From assembly GCA_018223365.1 (NCBI GenBank), contig JAGTTP010000001.1, positions 992,001 through 1,056,000 of the forward strand: 64,000 bases of DNA. Reading direction: 5' to 3'. Of this stretch, positions 34,561 through 41,637 are shown piece after piece. This DNA is from Clostridiaceae bacterium Marseille-Q4145. GTDB lineage: Bacteria > Bacillota > Clostridia > Lachnospirales > Lachnospiraceae. The notes beneath the pieces were generated by a model. The model had not been told where the DNA came from. It worked only from the letters and a program-made list of their open reading frames with translations, and made no database searches. The first letter of the stretch is position 1. Each line of letters opens with the position of its first letter. The translations under genes and the position numbers were made by a program.

Positions 34561-35103
34561 ATGGCAAAATGGGTATGTACAGTATGCGGTTACATTTATG
34601 AAGGAGAGCAGGCACCGGAGAAATGTCCACAGTGCGGAGTTCCGGCAAGCAAGTTCAAAAAACAGGAAGAGGGAATGACCTGGGCAGCAGAGCATGTGGT
34701 TGGCGTTGCTAAGGGCGTAAGCGAGGACATTCTTGAGGACTTAAGAGCAAACTTCAACGGTGAGTGCTCTGAGGTTGGTATGTATCTGGCTATGGCACGT
34801 GTGGCTCATAGAGAGGGATATCCGGAGATCGGTCTTTACTGGGAAAAAGCTGCCTACGAAGAGGCTGAGCACGCTGCAAAATTCGCAGAGCTGTTGGGCG
34901 AGGTAGTAACCGACAGTACCAAGAAGAACCTGGAGCTGAGAGTTGCTGCAGAGCACGGCGCTACCGAGGGTAAATTCGATCTTGCAAAACGTGCAAAAGC
35001 TGCTAATCTGGATGCAATCCATGACACTGTTCATGAGATGGCAAAAGACGAAGCTCGTCATGGAAAAGCATTCGAGGGTCTTCTGAAGAGATACTTCGGC
35101 TAA
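34561..35103 (+). CDS. Reverse rubrerythrin (N-terminal rubredoxin plus ferritin-like diiron domain)
   Basis: 180 residues. Domain order is inverted relative to classical rubrerythrin: the rubredoxin-type Fe(SCys)4 domain comes first (CTVCGYIYEG and CPQCGVPASKF, residues 6-32), followed by a four-helix diiron domain (residues 50-180) with Glu/His ligands in ECSEVGMY, YEEAEHAAKF and MAKDEARHGKAFEG. Reverse rubrerythrins reduce H2O2 (and O2) to water with NADH-linked electron donors and are prominent in oxygen-stressed Clostridia. Strongly expressed-looking promoter and AAAGGAG site; probably repressed by PerR. Confidence 0.93.
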   Translation: MAKWVCTVCGYIYEGEQAPEKCPQCGVPASKFKKQEEGMTWAAEHVVGVAKGVSEDILEDLRANFNGECSEVGMYLAMARVAHREGYPEIGLYWEKAAYEEAEHAAKFAELLGEVVTDSTKKNLELRVAAEHGATEGKFDLAKRAKAANLDAIHDTVHEMAKDEARHGKAFEGLLKRYFG

Positions 35104-35147
35104 TTAAAAAAACTCCTATATCACAAATTACAAATATTATACGAAAG

Positions 35148-35178
35148 CGGCCTGCACGAAAATGTGCGGGTCGTTTTT
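35148..35178 (+). terminator. Intrinsic terminator after rubrerythrin
   Basis: CGGCCTGCAC (35148-35157) and GTGCGGGTCG (35164-35173) pair with G-U wobbles, followed by five T. Confidence 0.8.
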
Positions 35179-35308
35179 CTGTTTGTGTGGAAATTTCCGG
35201 ACCGTGTTGAAATTAAGCGAAATTGTGTGGAATTATCTGCGAATAGTTTTTTGAGGAAATGCTATTGACATGGAGACATCCTATGCAGAGTGCACAAAAA
35301 AAGGAAGG

Positions 35309-35421
35309 GGTGGATAAGTTATCCTCAATTTCCCCAATATATCCATAATTTTATCCACATAGGAGATGCCGAAAATCAGGGGAAATACGAGTTGTTCACA
35401 AAGTTATCCACATTATCCACA
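35309..35421. other. DnaA-box cluster in a 550-base gene-free stretch
   Basis: The stretch from 35104 to 35656 has no credible gene; the one open frame in it (35366-35635) is low-complexity and has no ribosome site. It holds three perfect TTATCCACA boxes (35351-35359, 35404-35412, 35413-35421, the last two abutting), TTATCCTCA (35319-35327) and, on the minus strand, TTATCCACC (35309-35317). TTGTTCACA (35392-35400) is a weaker form. Such a density points to specific DnaA binding. dnaA and dnaN are not in the window, so a DnaA-titration/regulatory cluster is more likely than oriC itself, but oriC is not excluded. Confidence 0.78.
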
Positions 35422-35656
35422 TTTTTTGGGAAAGTTCCGGGGGGATAAAAAGACCGAAAAAGAAACAAATGTTTTGTGCTTAATTTCTAAAATGGGACTT
35501 TTTCTGCTGGAAACAGCCAAAAATATGGATTGCAAAAATAAAGAAAATAATGCCTTTTTGTCTGAAAATAAGCAGGAATTCACTTTTCCACTTTTCAGAA
35601 CCGGCTACTTCATGTACAATAGGAAAAGACAGTAAAAATGAGGAGAACTACGAACT

Positions 35657-36301
35657 ATGCGTTTAAGAAATATACCGGGATCCCGTGAGGCCATTGCAGA
35701 GAGTCAGTACGTGATCCACGAAGAAGAGACAAGAGCCGGAAGCTGGCATGAGATTTTTGGAAATGACCATCCTATTTATATTGAGATCGGTATGGGAAAG
35801 GGTCAGTTCCTGATGGAACTGGCACGCAGAAATCCGGACATTAATTATGTAGGAATTGAGAAATATTCCAGCGTACTGATTCGTGCCCTGGAGAAAATGG
35901 AAGAGGAGGAGACACCCCTTCCTAATATCTGCTTTATCCGCATGGATGCAGAGGATATCGTAAAAGTGTTTGCAAAACATGAGGTAGACCGGATTTATCT
36001 GAATTTCTCTGATCCGTGGCCAAAGGACCGCCATGCCAAGAGACGTCTGACCAGTAAAGAATTTCTGGCACGTTATGACCAGATTCTGGTGTCGGATGGA
36101 CAGGTGGAGTTCAAGACGGATAACCGTCCGTTATTTGATTTTTCAGTGGAATCTGTAAAAGAGGCAGGCTGGCAGTTAAAAGCGGTGACCTACGACCTTC
36201 ATCATGATGCAGAACTGGTACAGGGAAATGTCATGACAGAATACGAGGAACGTTTTTCCGCAAAAGGGAATCCGATTCACAAGCTGATCGCAGTCAGATA
36301 A
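35657..36301 (+). CDS. trmB: tRNA (guanine-N7-)-methyltransferase
   Basis: 214 residues. It makes m7G46 in tRNA variable loops with S-adenosylmethionine. SAM-binding motif IEIGMGKGQFLMELA near residue 42, the YVGIEKYSSVL acidic loop, and the TrmB-specific YLNFSDPWPKDRHAKRRL near residue 118. C-terminal TxYE-type segment TEYEERFSAKGNPIHKL. The start ATG follows a GAGGAGA site. Just upstream is the DnaA-box cluster; downstream, after a short AT-rich gap, is a tRNA gene. Confidence 0.95.
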   Translation: MRLRNIPGSREAIAESQYVIHEEETRAGSWHEIFGNDHPIYIEIGMGKGQFLMELARRNPDINYVGIEKYSSVLIRALEKMEEEETPLPNICFIRMDAEDIVKVFAKHEVDRIYLNFSDPWPKDRHAKRRLTSKEFLARYDQILVSDGQVEFKTDNRPLFDFSVESVKEAGWQLKAVTYDLHHDAELVQGNVMTEYEERFSAKGNPIHKLIAVR

Positions 36302-36330
36302 AATTTTTGTAAAAAAAATTAAAAAAAGAC

Positions 36331-36359
36331 TTGCTTTTTGTAAAAGCACTGTGTATAAT
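36331..36359 (+). promoter_or_regulatory. Promoter of tRNA-Lys
   Basis: TTGCTT (36331-36336), a 17-base spacer and TATAAT (36354-36359), about 45 bases ahead of the mature tRNA 5' end. Confidence 0.75.
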
Positions 36360-36404
36360 ATGTTTTGTTCGCTGGATAACACAGCGGACAAAACAATTGA
36401 AAAT

Positions 36405-36477
36405 GCGCTTCTAGCTCAGTTGGTAGAGCACCTGACTCTTAATCAGGGTGTCCAGGGTTCGAACCCCTGGAGGCGCA
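36405..36477 (+). tRNA. tRNA-Lys (anticodon CTT)
   Basis: 73 bases fold into a standard cloverleaf: acceptor GCGCTTC with GAGGCGC, D arm with AGCTCAGTTGGTAGAGC, anticodon stem CCTGA/TCAGG with loop CTCTTAA (anticodon CTT at 36438-36440), and T arm CCAGGGTTCGAACCCCTGG. Discriminator A at 36477; CCA is not encoded. It has its own promoter and terminator. Confidence 0.96.
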
Positions 36478-36483
36478 CGCGAG

Positions 36484-36532
36484 GAGCACTGTTTTTGGGA
36501 TGTATGGGCCCGGGGGCGGTGTTCTTTTTTTT
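36484..36532 (+). terminator. Terminator of the tRNA-Lys gene
   Basis: GAGCACTG (36484-36491) pairs with CGGTGTTC (36517-36524), including wobble pairs, followed by an eight-T run. Confidence 0.8.
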
Positions 36533-36638
36533 CGTCTAAATATTTATTATAGCATAGACAGAGCATAAATAATAGTCTGTTTTTTCAACAATTCTGTATT
36601 AAGATTAGAACATATTATAATGACAAGAAGGAGAGCAG

Positions 36639-36974
36639 ATGGCGTATATCTATATGGTACGCTGCCAGGACGAATCCCTCTATACCGGGATTGCACATGA
36701 TGTGGGAAAGCGGATGAGGGAACATTATTATAAGAAGAAAACCGGCGCCAAGTACACAAAAAGCCGTCAGGTGACAGCTCTGGAGATGGTCTGGCAGACG
36801 GAAACATGGTCAGGAGCTGCCAGGTTGGAATATCAGATCAAACAGCTTCGAAAAAATCAGAAGGAAGCACTGATCCGGGAGCCGGAACAGGTGACGGCCC
36901 TGTTTGGAGAAAAACTGCAGGGTATGGACTACACACCCCGCAGAGATTTGAAGCTGGAAGATTTTGTCGGTTAG
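36639..36974 (+). CDS. GIY-YIG nuclease family protein (YhbQ/UPF0213 type)
   Basis: 111 residues. A stand-alone GIY-YIG nuclease fold: YIYMVRCQDESLYTGIAHDV supplies the GIY/YIG strands (here as YMV and YTG), followed by the Arg in KRMREHYYKKKTGAKYTKSR and the catalytic Glu in AARLEYQIKQLRK. Members of this small family act as structure-specific DNA nucleases in E. coli YhbQ studies, but roles are mostly unknown. The ATG follows AAGGAGAG. Its last four bases overlap the 3' end of the convergent histidine kinase gene. Confidence 0.88.
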   Translation: MAYIYMVRCQDESLYTGIAHDVGKRMREHYYKKKTGAKYTKSRQVTALEMVWQTETWSGAARLEYQIKQLRKNQKEALIREPEQVTALFGEKLQGMDYTPRRDLKLEDFVG

Positions 36975-37732
36975 TAGATGCAGAAATGGGTGGAGGGAAG
37001 AAACGGAAGATAAATCTGTACTTCAGTTCCTTTCTCCGGTTCTGAGTAAATACGGATGGTACCGCCGTGGGCGGATATAATTTTCCGGACAATGGGAAGA
37101 CCAAGACCGGTACCATGTTCTTTGTAAGTGACGAACGGCTGGAAGATGATCTGCAGCTGCTCCCGGGGAATCCCGCATCCGTTGTCTTTGACGGCAATGA
37201 GCAGCCGTTTGTCATGGACATAGATTTTCAGTGTGATCTTTCCGCGGCCGGTAATGGATTCCATGGAATTCTTCAGAAGATTCAGGAGAGCCTGTTTCAG
37301 ACGGACAGGATCGCCGTAGAAAGCAGGATAAGAATCTTCGGTCTTCAGAATCAGTGGAATATGGCAGCGCAGCAGTTCTGCCAGAAGGGTATCTTTGAGA
37401 TCGCAGGCAAAGGCTTTTAGATCTATCTGACAGATATTCAGCTGGTCCCCATTATTGAAGGCAGAAATATCATCCAGCAGCAGGCGCATATATTGAAGAT
37501 CATTTTTGATCTGACTCCAGAATTCAAAATCTTCGACTTCCGGGTGCATTTTTTGAATCCACTGGACGGAACTGTTGATATAAGTCAATGGATTGCGAAT
37601 CTCATGAGAGATCTGGGAAACCGTTAAGTGGTAGTCACTTTTTATAGTGGCAATCATGTTTCGGATTTCTTCATCCCTGGTTGCCAGACGTTCTATCTTT
37701 TTTTGTTCGTCATATGTCAACATCATTATCAC
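36971..37732 (-). CDS. Orphan soluble histidine kinase
   Basis: 253 residues with no membrane helix and no PAS or other input domain, only about 35 residues ahead of the HisKA domain. HisKA motif SQISHEIRNPLTYI (His about 43), N-box LKQALLNLLKNSMESI, G1 VKDNGCGIP, F-box FQPFVTYKEHGTGLGLP. No response regulator is adjacent. In spore-forming Clostridia, orphan kinases often phosphorylate Spo0A directly. That is an inference here, helped by a Spo0A-box-like word (TTCGACA) and a phased repeat array in its promoter region (37754-37820). The sequence resembles KinA/KinB-type catalytic cores. Confidence 0.88.
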   Translation of the reverse strand: MIMMLTYDEQKKIERLATRDEEIRNMIATIKSDYHLTVSQISHEIRNPLTYINSSVQWIQKMHPEVEDFEFWSQIKNDLQYMRLLLDDISAFNNGDQLNICQIDLKAFACDLKDTLLAELLRCHIPLILKTEDSYPAFYGDPVRLKQALLNLLKNSMESITGRGKITLKIYVHDKRLLIAVKDNGCGIPREQLQIIFQPFVTYKEHGTGLGLPIVRKIISAHGGTIRIYSEPEKGTEVQIYLPFLPSTHFCIY

Positions 37733-37753
37733 TCCCTGTCAGTAATATACCAG

Positions 37754-37820
37754 ATGTGTCAAAATGTGGCAAATAGAATCGTTCGACAAAATGCGACAAA
37801 AAGTGACAAAACAATACAAA
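37754..37820. promoter_or_regulatory. Helically phased CAAAA word array between divergent genes
   Basis: Within the divergent intergenic region the words TTCGACAAAA, TGCGACAAAA and AGTGACAAAA follow each other at exactly ten-base spacing (GACAAA at 37785, 37795, 37805), followed by CAATACAAAA in the same register. Two further copies, TGTGTCAAAA and TGTGGCAAAT, lie ten bases apart just before. TTCGACA (37782-37788) is the complement of the Spo0A-box core TGTCGAA. It may be an operator for the orphan kinase gene (minus) and/or the HIT gene (plus). Confidence 0.5.
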
Positions 37821-37865
37821 AAGAAATTTTAAAATTTACATAGAAATTCAAAGGAGATGTTTAGG

Positions 37866-38279
37866 ATGAAGGATTGTAACTGTATTTTCTGTAAAATTGC
37901 AAATGGAGAGATTCCCTCCACTACCCTGTATGAGGATGAGGATTTCAGAGTGATTCTGGATCTGGGACCGGCAACCAGAGGACATGCGCTGCTGCTTCCG
38001 AAGGAACATTATCAGGATCTGTTTGCGTTGGATGATGAGACCGCTTCCAAGGTGTTGGTAACTGCCAAAAAAGTAGCCGGAAAGATTAAGAAGGCTATGG
38101 GAGCAGATGGATTTAATCTGGTGCAGAATAATGGCGAAGCAGCAGGACAGACGGTATTTCATTTCCATATGCATATGATCCCCCGGTACAAGGATGATCA
38201 TGCAGGAATCCTGTGGACGCCGGGCGAGACGACGCAGGAAGACATGGCAGAGATCAAAAAGCTGGTGGATGCCCAGTAA
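37866..38279 (+). CDS. HIT family protein (nucleotide hydrolase)
   Basis: 137 residues from the ATG at 37866, ten bases after AAAGGAG; the in-frame ATG at 37857 is too close to that site. Histidine-triad fold with the zinc-type N-terminal CNCIFCKIANGEIP and the catalytic HFHMHMIPRY (HxHxH) near residue 100. HIT proteins hydrolyse nucleoside phosphoramidates or dinucleotides such as adenosine 5'-phosphoramidate and Ap4A. Divergent from the orphan kinase; the sigma-factor gene follows 29 bases downstream. Confidence 0.94.
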   Translation: MKDCNCIFCKIANGEIPSTTLYEDEDFRVILDLGPATRGHALLLPKEHYQDLFALDDETASKVLVTAKKVAGKIKKAMGADGFNLVQNNGEAAGQTVFHFHMHMIPRYKDDHAGILWTPGETTQEDMAEIKKLVDAQ

Positions 38280-38308
38280 ACTGAAAGGTTAGAATACGGT
38301 AGGGAGAT

Positions 38309-38860
38309 ATGAGCAAAGAGAGCCAGTACCTGGATTTCTATGTGATGAAATATCAGGATGTGGTGATTCGAAATGCTTATGTGTATGTGAAGGATTATCA
38401 TGTGGCGGAAGATATTTGCCAGGAGACTTTTATACGTTTTGAGCAAAAGATGGAAACGATTCCAGACGAAAAAGTCATACGATGGCTTCTTCGTGTATCG
38501 GAACGACTTGCATTGGATCACCTGAGAAAAGGAAAAAGACGTGGAGAAAATCTGAGTCTGGAAGAATATGCAGGTGTGCTGGAGGATAACCGAAATACGG
38601 ATGCCAGTAAGATGGTCATACAGAGAGAAGAGTGTGAAGAACGCTTGCGGGTTCTGGATCAGCTGAAAGAAGTGCGTCCGAACTGGCACGATGCATTGAT
38701 GATGAGTTATCTGGAGCATAAGGATAATTCATCGATTGGAAAGGAACTGGGCGCTACACCCGCTCTTGTCAGCAAATGGAAAGAGCGGGGACAGCGCTGG
38801 CTCCGTGAAGAATATGAGAAACAAAATGACATGACGCCAAAGTCTAACGACCGGAAGTAA
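38309..38860 (+). CDS. Sigma-70 family (ECF-like) RNA polymerase sigma factor
   Basis: 183 residues, standard ECF size. Region 2 in the N-terminal third (YVYVKDYHVAEDICQETFIRFEQK, then the WLLRVSERLALDHLRKGKRR segment for -10 recognition). Region 4 helix-turn-helix in the C-terminal third (WHDALMMSYLEHKDNSSIGKELGATPALVSKWKERGQRWL). GGGAGATATG precedes the ATG. Its 3' end overlaps the antisense murG gene by 17 bases. A transmembrane protein that looks like an anti-sigma factor is encoded at 40014, beyond murG on the same strand. Confidence 0.88.
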   Translation: MSKESQYLDFYVMKYQDVVIRNAYVYVKDYHVAEDICQETFIRFEQKMETIPDEKVIRWLLRVSERLALDHLRKGKRRGENLSLEEYAGVLEDNRNTDASKMVIQREECEERLRVLDQLKEVRPNWHDALMMSYLEHKDNSSIGKELGATPALVSKWKERGQRWLREEYEKQNDMTPKSNDRK

Positions 38861-39914
38861 CCTCGCGGAAGAGCTTCATAATGGTTTCGATGGCATCTGA
38901 CTGGGGGCACTCCTCCATAGCGTGGATGTAATCACTGCGGTGTTCATAGAGATGGCGGACTGCAGAGAGGAAATTCTCTTTGGTGAGAGTTTCTTCTTCC
39001 AGTACCATGGAAAATCCCTGACGTTCAAAGGAACGGGCATTGAGGATCTGGTCTCCGCGGCTTGCTTTTGCAGACAGCGGAATGAGAAGTGCTGGTTTTC
39101 TTAAGGCCAGCAGTTCACAGATCGCGTTGGCACCTGCCCGGGAAACGACCACATCGCAGAGGGCAAACAGGTTGGCAAGTTCATCTTGAATATATTCGTA
39201 CTGAATATAGCCGGGAGTTCCAACTAAGGATTCATCCAGCTTGCCTTTGCCGCAGAGATGAACGATCTGAAATTGTTTCAGAAGTTCCGGAAGGGCATCG
39301 CGGACGGCCTGGTTGACAGCCACCGCACCAAGGCTTCCCCCCATAACCATAAGGACTGGTTTTTCTTCGTTGAATCCGGTCATGGCAAGGGCAGAAGCTT
39401 TGCTTCCCTGACGAAGTTCCTGACGGATGGGGCATCCGGTGAGAACGGCTTTGCCTTTCGGAAGATAAGGAATGGTTTCCGGGAAGTTACAGCAGACTTT
39501 GGTAGCGGATGGCATGGACAGTTTATTGGCCAGCCCCGGCGTCAGGTCCGATTCGTGGCAGATGACCGGAATGTGGCGGCGTCTGGCTGCCATAACGACT
39601 GGGACGGAGACAAATCCTCCCTTGGAAAATACCACATCCGGTTTCAACTGTTTCATCAGTTTGGAAGCTTGTGCAAATCCTTTCAGGACGCGGAAAGGAT
39701 CGGTAAAGTTTTTAACATCAAAATAGCGTCTCAGCTTTCCGGAGGAAATGCCATAGTAGGGAATTCCCTGAGCCTGGATGAGTTTTTTCTCGATTCCTTC
39801 GGTGGAGCCGATATAGAAGATTTCGTAATCTTCGGAACGCAGACGGGGAAGCAGTGCAATGTTCGGTGTTACGTGACCGGCAGTGCCGCCGCCTGTAAGT
39901 ACAATACGTTTCAT
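38844..39914 (-). CDS. murG: UDP-N-acetylglucosamine transferase MurG
   Basis: 356 residues. It transfers GlcNAc from UDP-GlcNAc to lipid I, making lipid II at the inner membrane face. GT-B fold: N-terminal loop LTGGGTAGHVTPNIAL (residues 6-21), GVFSKGGFVSVP-type loop (VVFSKGGFVSVP near residue 95), HESDLTPGLANKL near 120, the UDP-binding MVMGGSLGAVAVN near 190, and the C-terminal RAGANAICELLALRKPALLIP near 262. Stand-alone, outside the dcw cluster. The C-terminal codons overlap the sigma-factor gene. Promoter at 39960. Confidence 0.95.
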   Translation of the reverse strand: MKRIVLTGGGTAGHVTPNIALLPRLRSEDYEIFYIGSTEGIEKKLIQAQGIPYYGISSGKLRRYFDVKNFTDPFRVLKGFAQASKLMKQLKPDVVFSKGGFVSVPVVMAARRRHIPVICHESDLTPGLANKLSMPSATKVCCNFPETIPYLPKGKAVLTGCPIRQELRQGSKASALAMTGFNEEKPVLMVMGGSLGAVAVNQAVRDALPELLKQFQIVHLCGKGKLDESLVGTPGYIQYEYIQDELANLFALCDVVVSRAGANAICELLALRKPALLIPLSAKASRGDQILNARSFERQGFSMVLEEETLTKENFLSAVRHLYEHRSDYIHAMEECPQSDAIETIMKLFREVTSGR

Positions 39915-39959
39915 GTGAAAATGTCCTCCCTGATCAGATTGGTAAACATATGTAATTTT

Positions 39960-39987
39960 ATTATAGGAGTCAGAGAGGAAAAGTCAA
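39960..39987 (-). promoter_or_regulatory. murG promoter
   Basis: On the minus strand, TTGACT and TATAAT are separated by 16 bases, about 45 bases ahead of the murG ATG. Confidence 0.75.
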
Positions 39988-40013
39988 CGGTGATTGGAGA
40001 ACGGTGAAAAAGA

Positions 40014-40769
40014 ATGCAGCGAGAGATGGATGAATGGCTGGAACAGAAAATCGATGAAGATCTGGACGCCTGGGCAGAAGAACGAATGAAGATGCTGATG
40101 GAGTCGGAAGAACTTCAGGATATTCATATGCCTGAGGACAGTCTGGAAAAACTGCATCAGAAGATAAACGCACGGAAGAAAAAACTGCTGGGCAGAAAAC
40201 GGATCCATATGCTGGTGGCAGCAGCTGCGGTCATGACAGCTTTGCTTGGCGTGGGCCTGGTGGGCAGCGGTAAGAAAGTGTATGAACCGAAGGTGACACA
40301 GAATGCCAGAGGGGATGAAGTGACGACGAAGGTGGAAAATGCAGATCATGTGGAGCAGCAGTATGATGAGGAAGCAGTTTGTCAGGAAATTCAAGACGAG
40401 CTAGGAGTGTTGCCGGTTCTGTTTAGTTATCGACCCAAAGGAATGGAATTAAGTTGGTATCAAATTAACACAGAAGCTGGTGAAGCATTAGTTCAATACA
40501 GTATAAATGGAGATATTGTATATGTTTACATTTTTGAAAAAAATGTAGATAGTTCTGTAGGAATGCAGTATGATGGTTCCATATTGGAGACAAAAGTATT
40601 AGAATCTTCAGGAATCGAGATGCCGGTGTATGAGATAGATGGAGCTTCTAATGGAAACTATTATGCAACAACATTTGAATATTTAAATACCACTTACTCA
40701 ATATCTGCAAATGTTGAAAAAGAGGAATTTGAAAAAATAATTGAAAATATTTTAATAAAAAGTGAATAA
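40014..40769 (+). CDS. Anti-sigma-factor-like single-pass membrane protein
   Basis: 251 residues. An N-terminal, highly charged helical cytoplasmic segment of about 70 residues (rich in Glu, Lys and Met), one membrane helix (about residues 64-86, LVAAAAVMTALLGVGLVGSG), then an extracellular domain resembling DUF4367-type domains with the GMELSWYQINTEAGEALVQY segment. This topology is typical of membrane anti-sigma factors of ECF sigmas. No zinc-binding HxxxCxxC motif is present. The probable partner is the sigma factor at 38309, separated by antisense murG. Composition shifts inside the gene: the part encoding the cytoplasmic half looks like its neighbours, the part after about 40380 is clearly AT-richer. 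Confidence 0.65.
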   Translation: MQREMDEWLEQKIDEDLDAWAEERMKMLMESEELQDIHMPEDSLEKLHQKINARKKKLLGRKRIHMLVAAAAVMTALLGVGLVGSGKKVYEPKVTQNARGDEVTTKVENADHVEQQYDEEAVCQEIQDELGVLPVLFSYRPKGMELSWYQINTEAGEALVQYSINGDIVYVYIFEKNVDSSVGMQYDGSILETKVLESSGIEMPVYEIDGASNGNYYATTFEYLNTTYSISANVEKEEFEKIIENILIKSE

Positions 40770-40841
40770 AAGTGTCAAAAATGAGTTTCTGTGACGTTAT
40801 ATAGGTGTGAGCTCATAAAACAGTAGGAAGGAGGAGCAACA

Positions 40842-41336
40842 ATGAAACACGCCGTAAGGTCAGCAGGAACTCTTTTGCTGATGGGAACCCTTATGATGGG
40901 GACAGGCTTTGCTGCTTGTGCCGAGGAGGTGGTAGAGCCAGCTGGTTATCATGTGTATGAAGAGACCGAGGATAATGTCAGTGACACTTGGTATAGCATT
41001 GCAAGAGGTACTTACTTGAGAGCAGGAACTTCGTCGCTAACCAAGAAGGATTCGACACATGCGTTATGTACTGGAACAACAACAGCACATTCTACATGTA
41101 ACCGGGTGTATGTGCGCATTTACTTGGATGAAAGTGCAACTGCAAAATCCGGCAGCTGGGGAACGATTGATTATTGGACGGGAACTGCAACGGATGCGAC
41201 TGTAGCAACAGCATCCAGTGGTTCTTACAAAGTGACGAAGAACCAGTATTATCGCGTGACGGGATCACATTCTGCTACAAAAGGTTCTACAACTGAAGCT
41301 ACTAATAGCACTACTAGCGCATTATTATTCAAGTAA
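40842..41336 (+). CDS. Small secreted protein of unknown function
   Basis: 164 residues with a good signal peptide (residues 1-27, cleavage near AACA-EE) behind GGAAGGAGGAG. The mature part is Thr/Ser-rich with repeated beta-prone segments (STHALCTGTTTAHSTCNRVYVRIYL, WGTIDYWTGTATDATVATASSGSYKV) and two Cys about 12 residues apart that could form a disulfide. It looks like an extracellular beta-sandwich of the kind found in Lachnospiraceae small secreted proteins. I do not recognise a function. It follows the anti-sigma-like gene by 72 bases and may be a target or effector of that sigma system. Confidence 0.7.
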   Translation: MKHAVRSAGTLLLMGTLMMGTGFAACAEEVVEPAGYHVYEETEDNVSDTWYSIARGTYLRAGTSSLTKKDSTHALCTGTTTAHSTCNRVYVRIYLDESATAKSGSWGTIDYWTGTATDATVATASSGSYKVTKNQYYRVTGSHSATKGSTTEATNSTTSALLFK

Positions 41337-41599
41337 CCCTCGCGGCATGACGCCAATCTTTCTCTCCCAGGAAAGAGCCGCAGGTGAAAGAGGATATATG
41401 TGAAATAGCAGCAAAGGTGGCTGAGGAGTTTCAACCAACAACTGAATATAGGAAAGGGATTCGGACTGAATCCAAATGAAACAAAGAAAAAATAACAACT
41501 CAAAAAAATATCAAAAAACTTACTTTCTACTAACGTTGTCTAAAAAACGTAAATAAAATCAAATCGTGGAAAAATGAAAAAATTATATTAAGACGCCAA
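41337..41599 (+). other. AT-rich gap with a possible decayed coding fragment
   Basis: About 260 bases between the secreted-protein gene and the intron target hairpin. One frame (41369-41479) reads RKEPQVKEDICEIAAK and continues another 20 residues to a stop at 41477, with normal-looking amino-acid composition but no ATG or ribosome site. It may be the remnant of a longer gene. The rest is A-rich with no further structure that I can support. Confidence 0.3.
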
Positions 41600-41637
41600 G
41601 AATGCCCTGGATGCTGTGCACCCGGGGCATTCGCCTT
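41600..41637 (+). terminator. Terminator-like hairpin used as group II intron target
   Basis: AATGCCCTGG (41601-41610) pairs with CCGGGGCATT (41622-41631) with one wobble pair. The natural tail is CGCCTT and the intron begins immediately after it. After removal of the intron the tail would read CGCCTT followed by TCTGAC, so it may have been a modest terminator for the secreted-protein gene. Confidence 0.6.

Noticed and set aside
35366..35635. An 89-codon open frame in the DnaA-box region
   Set aside because: It has no ribosome site, runs through the DnaA boxes, and its composition is that of AT-rich spacer rather than coding DNA.
38830..38875. Short words (CATGACGCCAA, AAGTAACCTCGCGG) also found near 41332-41358
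   Set aside because: They occur in different order and lie within coding sequence of two genes in the first copy; too short to claim a duplication or recombination scar.
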